A stretch of 64,000 nt of DNA from an uncultured Alphaproteobacteria bacterium. GTDB taxonomy: Bacteria > Pseudomonadota > Alphaproteobacteria > RF32 > CAG-239. The notes beneath the pieces are model-generated. The model made no database searches, was not told the DNA's origin, and saw only the letters and a program-made list of their open reading frames with translations. The stretch covers positions 12,876 to 76,875 of the forward strand of contig CAKQNT010000007.1 in assembly GCA_934255405.1 (NCBI GenBank), given 5' to 3'. Shown here piece after piece: positions 24,931 to 33,851 of this stretch (positions are counted from its first letter, which is position 1; the number at the start of each line of letters is the position of its first letter). The position numbers and the translations under genes are program-made.

Positions 24931-25476
24931 ATGAGTGGTGTATATCCGTGTGGTGGTAAGCAGAATGCTCCGGAAAATCAGGAGACTATGGATAAATTCA
25001 AGGAGTGGGCGGTTAAAGTCTCTCAAGGTGTCGGAGCCGCCACTTTGATTGCTGGAGGAATTAAACTATCAGGAGCCGCGCTTGGTTTATGGAAGCAAAT
25101 GGTAGCAGCTTCGTCTCCGCTTGATGATGAGCTAACAAAGGCTTTTACAGCAGGCACGATGGGTACTGCTGCTTTGGGTATGGCTGCCGGTGTTGCTATT
25201 GCGGCAGCAGGGGCATATACTGTTTATAAAATGGCCAAAGATCATGACCTTAAGGCCAGATTTTTGCAAGCTGCGGCAAAAGTCAAAAATTCCAAACTCG
25301 GACAACGACTTGATAAATTTGCAACCCCTCTCAAAAAGCAGTTTGCCAAAGGAATGGATGTGAATGTCGGAACTAACTACCGGTATACTATTCTTGATAA
25401 AAATGGAGAAGCTGTTCGCCAATTTCCTAAGGTGTTGTCAAATTTCTTGAAGAAAAAGCTTGGCGGGAGACAGTAA
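24931..25476 (+). CDS. membrane-associated protein of unknown function
   Basis: A 181-residue protein. Two Gly/Ala-rich hydrophobic segments, about residues 33-55 and 72-97, suggest a hairpin in the membrane. The C-terminal 80 residues are strongly basic (KKQFAKGMDV, LSNFLKKKLGGRQ). Preceded by a near-consensus promoter and an AGGAGAG ribosome site, so it should be well expressed. Forms a pair with the next gene, whose ATG follows one base after its stop. No family recognised. Confidence 0.75.
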   Translation: MSGVYPCGGKQNAPENQETMDKFKEWAVKVSQGVGAATLIAGGIKLSGAALGLWKQMVAASSPLDDELTKAFTAGTMGTAALGMAAGVAIAAAGAYTVYKMAKDHDLKARFLQAAAKVKNSKLGQRLDKFATPLKKQFAKGMDVNVGTNYRYTILDKNGEAVRQFPKVLSNFLKKKLGGRQ

Positions 25477-25477
25477 A

Positions 25478-25828
25478 ATGTCAGATTACGCAACTGAAAA
25501 CAATTTTGTGATTGCAGAGGGAACTCGCGGCGAGCTTTATTTTTTGGTTAGCCCCAAAAAGGACGAGCCCAAACAGCCATATATTGTGTATGATGGGTTT
25601 GATCACGCGGTTTTTATCCGCAACGATGAGCAAAAAATCATTTTGGATTACATCAATCCCGAAGTCCGCGATAAATTGCGCAAGTCCAAAGAAGTATACG
25701 TGATTGAGAGTATTCACGACAATATTCGCGATATCTATCCGGTGCGCATGCAGCAGGTTGAAAAAATTCCGGTTGACTGGAGCAAAATCGGTCTCAAAAC
25801 TTGGGAAGAAGCCGCGCTGGCCAATTAA
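25478..25828 (+). CDS. soluble protein of unknown function
   Basis: A 116-residue acidic protein without membrane segments or known motif. It follows the membrane protein at once, with GGGAG upstream of ATG 25478, so the two probably work together. The end, VDWSKIGLKTWEEAAL, is the most distinctive part. No terminator is obvious behind it. Confidence 0.75.
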   Translation: MSDYATENNFVIAEGTRGELYFLVSPKKDEPKQPYIVYDGFDHAVFIRNDEQKIILDYINPEVRDKLRKSKEVYVIESIHDNIRDIYPVRMQQVEKIPVDWSKIGLKTWEEAALAN

Positions 25829-25994
25829 ATATATTCTGATTTTGCAAACGAAATCGCCATAGAGCATAAGATTTAGCTAAGCTTATTTAAGCAGAGAGAA
25901 CGAGCAGGTTTGTCCATTCTCTGTAATTAGGCATTTACACGTGTCAATTCTTGTGTTACAATATTAATAATATTGTATACATAGGAGTGGTGAT

Positions 25995-28295
25995 ATGCGT
26001 GGAATTTGCTTGACGTTAGCACTAGTTTTAACCAGCACATTGGTCATGGCAAGGTCATATTTTCTGCCTGATTATCAAGGAGCCGGCCTTGAGCATCGTA
26101 TCCAAAAGACAGATAACCAAACCAGCACCATCACCTGTTCTACTTATGGATTGTATAATTCAATCCAAAGCGGTATGACCTGCAGCGTAGTATATCCGGC
26201 TTCCGGTCTAACCTGCTACACTTGTTCCTGTGATAGCATATATAAATACAGTTCTGCCGATTGTCCAACCCCACCTTATATTTTATCCGATCAATGCAAA
26301 GGCAAATATAAAAGCTGCAGTTGTGACACAACATTATATCCGACCACTTTGGCAACCGGTGGCTGCCCATATGGTTTTATTCCGGATATAAATAATTATT
26401 GCGAGGACAAGCCAGATGGCACCAAACACTATGCCTGTGTTAAACCGGTGTGCAAACCGGATAATATTACGGTAGAAGATTGCCAAGCCCAAGGCGATGG
26501 TCATAACTGCACGGCTTCTAAAGAAGCAAATTGCACCGACTATTGCGATAGTAATGGCTGTCAGGATAACTGCGCCTATTTAAAACAAACCGGACAAGCA
26601 CTCTCAAACTGTCAATATGGCTGTGCTGTCGGCAAAGAAGTCAGCGGTTGCCCAGATTTATGCTATGAATGCGGAGATGCGCCGGAATCCCTGACCGATA
26701 CTTGTGCGGATATTTATGACGGCAAAAGCAATACCAAGGCAATCATCAGCCAGCTGGGAGCAGATGTGCTGGCGGCAACCGCGGCGAATCAATATTATGT
26801 CGGTGATAAGAATGGTGATTTTGGACAAGGCAAATGGTATCTGCCGAGTATTGGCGAACTGGTTGATATGTACGGCACTGATATGTTTAATATATTCGGC
26901 GGCAGCGGCACAAGCGGTGCAACTGGTAGCTATCTGAGAGAAATTAATGACGCCCTTACTACCCTGTATGACAAAGGCGTTGATACTGATATTCTGTCAG
27001 ATAGCTATTGGTCGTCATCAGAACATTCCGCGAATCATGTCTGGACATTAACGGTTTCTTCTGCCAATGGTTCGGGTAACCGCTCTTATGCCCTAAAAGA
27101 TTATTCAGATCATACTTATGTTCGCCCATTCTTGAAAGTTGAAGGTTTACCGTTAAACAGAGCTATTATCGGAAAAGTTCTGTATGATGATAAAACTTGG
27201 GATGTTGCAGGTAGATATTACAGTGGGAACGGTAAGAAACCGGTTGGAATAATTGCCACGATTAATGAAAGAGATAAATTGGTTACAATTGTCAGCCTTA
27301 AGAATTTGACTTTCAGCACCACAGACAGCAGCAGTAACTTTGATGCCGACAATCCTTATAGCGGTAAGTATGAAGAGAGTACTTGGGCATCGTATGATAA
27401 GAGAGAAGTAAATGTTACTGCCGTTCCCAATTATAGTAGTGACCAACTCAAGAGTATGCTGAGACAATGTACCGCTGGTGAGGCGGAAATCGGCTGTCCT
27501 CTTGCTAGTATTTCGGTGTCGACCGTATTTGACGGCAAAAGCAATACGCAGAAAATTGTAACACAATTGGGCGAAAAGGGGCTAGCAGCTTATGCCGCCA
27601 CCCAATTCTATGTTGGTGATAAAAACGGCACTTTTGGCCAAGGCACTTGGTACTTACCTGCTATTGGTGAACTGATTGAAATGTATGGCGTTGATTATAG
27701 CAAAATAACATCCTCCATAGGCACATCAGGTGTGCTTGGTGGGTATATGAAAAGAATTAATACTGCTCTAGAAGCATTAAAAGCTAAAGGAGTCGAGGCT
27801 GAAGCAACGAACAATCGTGGTTATTGGTCGTCTTCTGAGGAAGGCGATAACGGTGCTTGGGTACTCTGGATAAGTGGTCTCTTCAGTGATGGCAATCGTA
27901 ATCCTACCAATAAGGATTATGGGGAGGGCGTTAGGCCTTTTCAGCTTGTAGAAAATTGCTTTAACCCTGCAATCGGTTCAACACCAAAAATCGGCGATGT
28001 TATGTATGAAGACAAAACTTGGGGCTCGGCCGAGGATTATGATGGGAGCAAAACTCCAGTCGGAATAGTTGTTGCTGTATCGACAGTTTCCGGCTCAGTA
28101 AAGATTATCAACCTCAAGGATTTAACCTTTAGCTCCGATTACAGTGTCGGCAACTTTGATCCAGATAATCCGTATGGCGGATATTATAAAACCGTATTCT
28201 GGGCTAGAAGAAAGATAGGGAATATTAACGATCTTGGCGACGTTATTTCTAGTACAGTTTTTAAAGCTTTTAGGTACTGTTTTGTCGAGTGGTAA
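25995..28295 (+). CDS. secreted Cys-rich protein with duplicated DUF1566-like domains
   Basis: A 766-residue exported protein: signal peptide to about residue 19, then a Cys-rich stalk (to about 235) with many CxxC-like pairs. Two copies of an approximately 200-residue unit follow. Each begins DGKSNTKAI..QLG or DGKSNTQKIVTQLG, has FYVGDKNG..GQGTWYLPAIGEL, YWSSSE and VRPF typical of DUF1566/fibrobacter-paralogous C-type-lectin-like folds, and ends with a barrel unit (YDDKTWD..PVGI...LKNLTFS). The last unit diverges after GNFDPDNPYGG, so the C-terminus may be decayed. Likely a surface adhesin or binding protein. GGAG ribosome site. Confidence 0.75.
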   Translation: MRGICLTLALVLTSTLVMARSYFLPDYQGAGLEHRIQKTDNQTSTITCSTYGLYNSIQSGMTCSVVYPASGLTCYTCSCDSIYKYSSADCPTPPYILSDQCKGKYKSCSCDTTLYPTTLATGGCPYGFIPDINNYCEDKPDGTKHYACVKPVCKPDNITVEDCQAQGDGHNCTASKEANCTDYCDSNGCQDNCAYLKQTGQALSNCQYGCAVGKEVSGCPDLCYECGDAPESLTDTCADIYDGKSNTKAIISQLGADVLAATAANQYYVGDKNGDFGQGKWYLPSIGELVDMYGTDMFNIFGGSGTSGATGSYLREINDALTTLYDKGVDTDILSDSYWSSSEHSANHVWTLTVSSANGSGNRSYALKDYSDHTYVRPFLKVEGLPLNRAIIGKVLYDDKTWDVAGRYYSGNGKKPVGIIATINERDKLVTIVSLKNLTFSTTDSSSNFDADNPYSGKYEESTWASYDKREVNVTAVPNYSSDQLKSMLRQCTAGEAEIGCPLASISVSTVFDGKSNTQKIVTQLGEKGLAAYAATQFYVGDKNGTFGQGTWYLPAIGELIEMYGVDYSKITSSIGTSGVLGGYMKRINTALEALKAKGVEAEATNNRGYWSSSEEGDNGAWVLWISGLFSDGNRNPTNKDYGEGVRPFQLVENCFNPAIGSTPKIGDVMYEDKTWGSAEDYDGSKTPVGIVVAVSTVSGSVKIINLKDLTFSSDYSVGNFDPDNPYGGYYKTVFWARRKIGNINDLGDVISSTVFKAFRYCFVEW

Positions 28296-28319
28296 GTAGA
28301 TTGTCACACTATGCTTCTT

Positions 28320-28545
28320 TATCACCCCTACCTTAATCCTTCCCCGTCGAGGGGAAGGATAGGGAGAGTGCCATATAAGTCTTCCCCCTCGACGGGGGAA
28401 GATTTAGATGGGGGTGATAAAGGAGCAATGTTATTGCCCGAGCTTCGGCAGCCGTCTTCCCTAAGGTCATTGCCCGAGCAGCGGTAGCCGCGAGAAGCAA
28501 TCCATCTTTATCTTGAGGCAAAAATGGATTGCTTCGGCTATAATT
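28320..28545. repeat. REP-like palindromes and dispersed repeat, copy B
   Basis: The gap 28296-28848 contains no gene but several palindromes. ATCCTTCCCC/GGGGAAGGAT lies at 28336-28360 and TCTTCCCCC/GGGGGAAGA at 28380-28402, both with five-base loops. The AAGCAATCCAT (28495-28505)/ATGGATTGCTT (28524-28534) element is a perfect 11-bp inverted repeat, preceded by two CATTGCCCGAGC-type units. A related CCTTTCCCGTTAAGGGGAAG unit lies near copy A at about 7110. Confidence 0.75.
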
Positions 28546-28680
28546 TCACCCCTATCCAAACCGTCTAGCTTAGTAAGTTCGCAAAGCTCACTAACCGCGC
28601 GTCGGTCACTTGTTCACTAGTTTCGCTGCGTTTGCTCACGCCTCACTAGCTCAACAAGTAAACTTACATCGCTTGCGGTA

Positions 28681-28707
28681 AAAACAACCGGAGCAACGGT
28701 TGTTTTT
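28681..28707. terminator. strong intergenic terminator-like hairpin
   Basis: AAAACAACCG (28681-28690) pairs perfectly with CGGTTGTTTT (28697-28706) around GAGCAA. It can act on either strand; it is the best candidate for ending hisS leftward transcription. The GC-rich stretch 28760-28848 also contains a CGCCCG/CGGGCG stem. Confidence 0.65.
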
Positions 28708-28848
28708 ATCCTCGCGCCCTGTCAAGGGGAAAGGCTTATTGGGGTTAAATTTTTAAACAGGCACTATTCCGAGCGCCGAGCCAACGGCGAGCAAGCGAGT
28801 AACAGCAAAGTCAGCGCCGCCCGCCGTCGCGGGCGAGTAACAGCTTGC

Positions 28849-30162
28849 TTAGGCCTCCAGGCGCTGCCTGGCGCTGGTCAGCTCTTCTAAGGTTACTCTG
28901 GTTTGTTCTCCGGTAGCCATATTCTTGAGGGTATAATTATTGTTGGCGACTTCGTCTTCGCCGATAATAATCAGGTATGGAATTTTAATTTTGTTGGCAT
29001 ATTCCATTTTCTTTTTGAACTTGCAATCGCGCAACATCATATCGGCGGCAATATCGTGCTTCCGCAGTTGTCCGACCAAATGAATAGCTTTTTCGGCATA
29101 ATCTGGAGATTGAGTGATAACCAGCGCGCGGTTTGGTGTTGGACCTTCAATTTTAAGCAATCCATTGTCGCGCAATTGGTCAAACAAGCGGGTCAAACCA
29201 ATGGAGATTCCCACACCGGGGAACTTCTTGTCCATAAACACACTGGAAAGGTTATCATATCTACCGCCGGAACATACCGAGCCAAATTGCGGATAATCAT
29301 CAAAAAATGTCTCATAAACCGTGCCGGTATAATAATCCAAACCGCGGGTAATGCTCAAATCAATTTGTATATTGGCGGGGTTTATTCCCAAATTTTGCGC
29401 CTGATTAATTACTGTTTTCAGTTCCCCTAATCCGGTTTGGTAATTTTCGTTGCTAATGTCAAAACTTTCAAGTTTTGCTATAATTTCGTTGTTTAGCCCG
29501 TTGATTTTGATAAATTCCAATAGCTTGCGGTTTTTTTCTTCAGGCAAGCCCAAATCAGCCAACTCACCCAAAAACGCCGCTTCGGGAATTTTCTTTATCT
29601 TATCTACCAGTCTCAAAACATCAACCGTTTTGTCGGCGATATCCAAGCTCTCCAAAAAACCGGACAGCAACTTGCGATTGTTGAGATAAATCTTAAATGC
29701 CGGCAACTCCAATTTGTTGAATATGGTGTAAATCACCGCCAGAACTTCGGCATCATAAACAATATTCAATTCATCACGGTCGATAATGTCGATGTCGCAT
29801 TGATAAAATTCGCGAAAACGTCCTTTTTGCGGACGCTCGCCGCGATAGACCTTGCCAATCTGATAACGCTTGAACGGAAAGGTCAGGTTGTTGTGATAGA
29901 GGGCGATGTATTTGGCCAAAGGCACGGTTAAGTCAAAACGCATTGCTAAATCGGTATCGCCTTTTTTGAATTCATAAATTTGTTTTTCGGTATCTCCGCC
30001 TGATTTAGACAACAAAACCTCTGCCAATTCCAAAATCGGCGTGTCCAAAGGTGCAAAGCCAAACAACTCGTACGTATGGGCAATGACGGACTTCATTTTT
30101 TCCATTACAATCTGCTCTTCGGGCAGAAGTTCCATAAAACCTTGCAAAGTACGCGCCGTCAT
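28849..30162 (-). CDS. hisS: histidyl-tRNA synthetase
   Basis: Class II synthetase charging tRNA-His. Motif 1/2 region LAMRFDLTVPLAKYIA, FPFKRYQIGKVYRGERPQKG, then FYQCDIDIIDRDE. Histidine-binding LDYYTGTVYE and motif 3 GISIGLTRLFDQL are intact, and an anticodon-binding domain fills the last 95 residues. ATG 30162 (MTARTLQGF) is preferred over an upstream TTG because AAGGAT lies eight bases before it. 437 residues, normal. Confidence 0.96.
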   Translation of the reverse strand: MTARTLQGFMELLPEEQIVMEKMKSVIAHTYELFGFAPLDTPILELAEVLLSKSGGDTEKQIYEFKKGDTDLAMRFDLTVPLAKYIALYHNNLTFPFKRYQIGKVYRGERPQKGRFREFYQCDIDIIDRDELNIVYDAEVLAVIYTIFNKLELPAFKIYLNNRKLLSGFLESLDIADKTVDVLRLVDKIKKIPEAAFLGELADLGLPEEKNRKLLEFIKINGLNNEIIAKLESFDISNENYQTGLGELKTVINQAQNLGINPANIQIDLSITRGLDYYTGTVYETFFDDYPQFGSVCSGGRYDNLSSVFMDKKFPGVGISIGLTRLFDQLRDNGLLKIEGPTPNRALVITQSPDYAEKAIHLVGQLRKHDIAADMMLRDCKFKKKMEYANKIKIPYLIIIGEDEVANNNYTLKNMATGEQTRVTLEELTSARQRLEA

Positions 30163-30288
30163 TGTTTTTATCCTTACCAATACTGTTAAAATCAGTCCAT
30201 AATTAAGCCGTAAAAACCATCGCTTGTCAAGAATAAAGCTTGCAGATTCCGCAAACCGTCAAAACTTGTGATTTAGTTTGTAAAAATG

Positions 30289-30318
30289 TTGTATTTTATT
30301 TGGCAAAAATGCTATTAT
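30289..30318 (+). promoter_or_regulatory. promoter of the asd-like/mscS/murD run
   Basis: TTGTAT (30289-30294), 18-base spacer, TATTAT (30313-30318), 43 bases before ATG 30362. Confidence 0.45.
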
Positions 30319-30361
30319 CTCGACAATATTAAAAATATCTATGTGTGTTAAGGAAAAAATA

Positions 30362-31369
30362 ATGTCAAAAATTGCAATTATCGGTGTTGAAGAAGGTGTT
30401 GGACGTGAAGTCTTAAATCTATTGGCGGAAGAAGGCAAAAAGCCTCAAGATGTGGTTGCGTTGGAGCCGCGCTCGGCTTTGGGAAATATGGTTTCTTTCG
30501 GTGAAGAAGCCGAGATTGATGTCTTGAGCTTGGACGGCTATGATTTTAAGGGCGTGAGCGTTGCGGTTTTTGCCGTGTCTGCTAAGGTTGCCAAAAAATA
30601 TATGCCGCTGGCAATCAAGGCCGGTGCTAAAGTTGTTGACGCTTCAGGTGCTTCTGTCGGTGAGCCTAATGTGCCGATGGTGGTGGCCGGAATTAATGAC
30701 GAAAAATCCGCTGTCGCAGAGCGCAATATGGTAGCGGTTCCCTCGGCCGAAGTTTGCCAGATGTTGATTCCTCTGCAAAAAATTCATCAGACTTATCAAG
30801 TTAAGCGTCTGGTAGTTTCAACCTATAGCTCAACCTCGGCCTATGGGCGCCCCGGCATGGACGAGCTTTTTAATCAGACCCGCAAGATTTTTATGAACGA
30901 CACTTTGGCTGATGATCAGGCAGTGTTCCATAAGCAGATTGCTTTTAACGTTATTCCTCATTTGGGAGATTTTATCGGTGAGGAGACTGCCGCAGAGTGG
31001 AGCTTTAATACCGAGACCAAGCAGGTGATGGGCGGAGATGTTAAGGTTCACGCCAATTGCGCGGTTATTCCGGCATTTATCGGTTCGGCGCAGTTTATTA
31101 ATGTTGAGTGCGCCAAAGAGATAGATGTTTCTGATGCCCGCGAACTGATTAAAAAGACCAATGGAGTGATTGTTTTTGATAAGCAGACCGACGGCGGTTA
31201 CGTAACCTTGCATGATATTCAGGGCGAAAATGAAATTTATGTCAGCCGTCTGCGTCAGGATTCCAGCGTTGAAAATGGTATCAGCTTTTGGTGCGTGGCC
31301 GATAATCAACGAGCCGCCGGCGCCAAAAATATCTTGGAACTTTGCAAACTTATGACTACTCAAAAATAA
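30362..31369 (+). CDS. aspartate-semialdehyde dehydrogenase homologue lacking catalytic residues
   Basis: The 335-residue protein aligns along its length with ASADH (IAIIGVEEGVGREVLNLL, VSTYSSTSAYGRPGMDELF). The active site is lost: the normal PNCST(I)Q reads PSAEVCQ (127-133), so the nucleophilic Cys is Ala129, with a Cys three residues on. In the RVPxxxGHS motif the substrate Arg is Val235 and the catalytic His is Ser242 (CAVIPAFIGSAQ). It resembles Usg-type ASADH paralogues, which also lack these residues. It is probably a pseudoenzyme, with true Asd elsewhere. ATG 30362 chosen over the AT-rich upstream extension. Confidence 0.8.
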   Translation: MSKIAIIGVEEGVGREVLNLLAEEGKKPQDVVALEPRSALGNMVSFGEEAEIDVLSLDGYDFKGVSVAVFAVSAKVAKKYMPLAIKAGAKVVDASGASVGEPNVPMVVAGINDEKSAVAERNMVAVPSAEVCQMLIPLQKIHQTYQVKRLVVSTYSSTSAYGRPGMDELFNQTRKIFMNDTLADDQAVFHKQIAFNVIPHLGDFIGEETAAEWSFNTETKQVMGGDVKVHANCAVIPAFIGSAQFINVECAKEIDVSDARELIKKTNGVIVFDKQTDGGYVTLHDIQGENEIYVSRLRQDSSVENGISFWCVADNQRAAGAKNILELCKLMTTQK

Positions 31370-31385
31370 TTTGGAGTTTTAGCTT

Positions 31386-33851
31386 ATGAAACGTGTTTCG
31401 CTGTTTTTATTTGCTTTTTTGCTGTTTGCCTTTGGAGCAGTGTCGGAAGGCTCTGCCCAATCTGTAAATGTTTTGGACGAAAACCTCAAATACAATACAG
31501 TTAGTGCCAATTTGGCGCGTATTGAGGGGCAGTTGAAGAAAAAGATTTCTTCAAACGAGCTTGCGCAGGATATTGACTATCTGCACGATATTCGTTCTCA
31601 GCTGGAAAACAGCAAAAAACGAATTGAATTTGACATCAAAACTGCGGAAAAACGCTTAGAAGCTCTCGGCGCCGTGCCGGAAGACGGACACGAGATTGAA
31701 CTGATTGCCCAAAAACGCAAGCAGTTCAGTCGCGAGCTTGCAGAAGAAAAAGCCCGACAAGCTGAAGTTGAACTGCTTATGGCCAAGCTTGATGAAATTG
31801 ATTTGGCTATATTTAATCTGCGCAACGAAGAATTATGGGGAAATTTGCTGGTTGCCGGCGACGCGGTTGTGTATCCCAAAGTTTTTATAAACTCCGGAAA
31901 AGATCTGCTGGAGTTGGTGGCTGATATTGCCGTTTCTCCGTTTTTGTGGTATCAAAATCTTACGCCTGAGGCCAAAAACACTCTCAATGCCAAGATGCTG
32001 CCGGTGGCGCTTACACTGGTGTTTATCACTGTTTTGGGCTGGGTTCTGCGCCGCTTTATCCTGCGCCGTTTTGGGTATCGCGATGATGTGATAAACCCGC
32101 GGTTCGGGCGCAAAGTTTGGGCGGCGATTTCAGTCTGGATTGCCTATGGTGTCATTCCGACCTTTATCATTAGTTTGTGTTTGCTATGGATGATTAGCGG
32201 CAAAATCCTTACCACCGGTTTCTTTGGCATGGTGCTCAGCAGCTGTTTGTATTATTCGCTGTTTGTGATTATGGGAATGGCGGTTTGCCGCGTTATCTTT
32301 ACCCCTTATCATGAAAACTGGCGTCTGATAAATGTTTCTACCGAGCGCGCCAAAAAAGTGACCAAGGCTCTCTACATATCGGTAATTTTAGTGGGAATTT
32401 TATCTTTCTTGCAGCATATCGTTAGCGACGAAAACTATCCGATAGAGTTGATGACGTTTTTAGTTGCGGTTTCTGCCATTGTTAAAGCATTTTGCGTGGC
32501 CTGGGTGTTACAACGGCTAATGTGGACAGAAGTTCAGCCTCAAGCCGAAGAATTAGACGCCGCGGTTGAAGATACAGAAGATGAAAATCTGCTCAGCGCC
32601 GAGGCGCAGGCCGAAGAAGATCGCGACAGCTTGATTATTCGCACTATTTCTTTTGCCATATTGGGGGCGGTTGGCATTGCCGGACTTTCTTTGTTTGGCT
32701 ATCCGTATCTGGCGTTGTTTATTATCAATCGCATCATCTTTTCGATTGTGCTGATTATTTCTTTTGTGGCGGTTCGTCGTCTGTTGCACGAGATTTTGCA
32801 TCGGCTTTTGTTTCTCAAATTTTGGGCGCGCACTTTCCGTATGCGCCGTCGCATTTTGCGCAAGTTGGATTTCTGGTCAAGCTTTTTGATTGATCCGTCT
32901 CTTGCTTTTTGTAGCTTTTTTGCCTTTTTGGCATTATGGGGTGTTCCGACCGAAGTTTTGCGCACCATAGTATATAAACTGTTTACCGGTTTTACTGTCG
33001 GTGGAATGAGAATTTCTCTGCTCTCCATAATTTTAGGCTTAATTGTTTTCTTTGTACTGATAACATTGGTAAAATCTTTGCGCCCCAAAATTGAGAATAA
33101 TATGTTGGCTCGCATGGATATTGATGAGGGGACACGTCACTCATTGGCTTCGGGCTTCTCTTCGGTCGGATATGTTGCTTCCGGTTTGTTGGCAATTGTG
33201 ATAATGGGTGGTAACCTCACTAGCTTAGCTTTGGTTGCCGGTGCTCTTTCTGTTGGTATTGGTCTCGGCTTGCAGAATGTGGTAAACAACTTTGTTTCCG
33301 GCATTATCTTGCTGTTTGAGCGTCCGGTAAAAGTTGGCGACTGGGTAGTGATTAATGGCGAGGAGGGGCGTATTAAGCAGATTAATATCCGCTCTACCGA
33401 GGTTGAAACTTTTCGCAAATCAAGCCTGATTATTCCTAATGCCAATTTGCTTTCTACCACGGTCACCAACCTTACGCATGGCAATAATTGGTCGCGTCAA
33501 TCGGTTAGTGTTGGTGTTGCCTATGGTTCAGACACAGAAAAAGTTAAGCGGATTCTGCTGGAGTGCGCTGCAGGGCACAAAAGAGTCTTGCGCAAACCTG
33601 AGCCTTATGTCCTGTTTAAGGATTTTGGCGCCAGCAGCTTGGATTTTGAACTCCGCTGCTATACCAATGATATTTGGACCGGATGGAATATCCCCAGTGA
33701 CTTGCGTTATGAAATAAACCGGCGCTTTAATGAAGAGGGGATTGAGATTCCGTTCAATCAGTTGGTTGTTCATACCGGTAGCTCGGTTGCTGAGGAAACT
33801 CAAGATATGTTCTATGCTTCTAAAAAAAGAGGAAAAAAGAATGCTAATTAA
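31386..33851 (+). CDS. large MscS-family mechanosensitive channel
   Basis: An 821-residue inner-membrane channel that should release solutes under osmotic downshock. Signal-like N-terminus (1-25), a periplasmic coiled coil (about 40-150), several transmembrane helices, an acidic loop (about 380-415), then the MscS core. The pore helix is Gly/Ala-rich (ALVAGALSVGIGLGLQNVVN), followed by the beta domain IILLFERPVKVGDWV and the C-terminal cage. This layout fits the MscK/DUF3772 type. GGAG ribosome site; 16 bases after the ASADH homologue and overlapping murD by 11 bases. Confidence 0.9.
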   Translation: MKRVSLFLFAFLLFAFGAVSEGSAQSVNVLDENLKYNTVSANLARIEGQLKKKISSNELAQDIDYLHDIRSQLENSKKRIEFDIKTAEKRLEALGAVPEDGHEIELIAQKRKQFSRELAEEKARQAEVELLMAKLDEIDLAIFNLRNEELWGNLLVAGDAVVYPKVFINSGKDLLELVADIAVSPFLWYQNLTPEAKNTLNAKMLPVALTLVFITVLGWVLRRFILRRFGYRDDVINPRFGRKVWAAISVWIAYGVIPTFIISLCLLWMISGKILTTGFFGMVLSSCLYYSLFVIMGMAVCRVIFTPYHENWRLINVSTERAKKVTKALYISVILVGILSFLQHIVSDENYPIELMTFLVAVSAIVKAFCVAWVLQRLMWTEVQPQAEELDAAVEDTEDENLLSAEAQAEEDRDSLIIRTISFAILGAVGIAGLSLFGYPYLALFIINRIIFSIVLIISFVAVRRLLHEILHRLLFLKFWARTFRMRRRILRKLDFWSSFLIDPSLAFCSFFAFLALWGVPTEVLRTIVYKLFTGFTVGGMRISLLSIILGLIVFFVLITLVKSLRPKIENNMLARMDIDEGTRHSLASGFSSVGYVASGLLAIVIMGGNLTSLALVAGALSVGIGLGLQNVVNNFVSGIILLFERPVKVGDWVVINGEEGRIKQINIRSTEVETFRKSSLIIPNANLLSTTVTNLTHGNNWSRQSVSVGVAYGSDTEKVKRILLECAAGHKRVLRKPEPYVLFKDFGASSLDFELRCYTNDIWTGWNIPSDLRYEINRRFNEEGIEIPFNQLVVHTGSSVAEETQDMFYASKKRGKKNAN

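Noticed and set aside
25995..28295. Diversity-generating retroelement target
   Set aside because: The fold type is compatible, but there is no reverse transcriptase, accessory gene or template repeat in the window.
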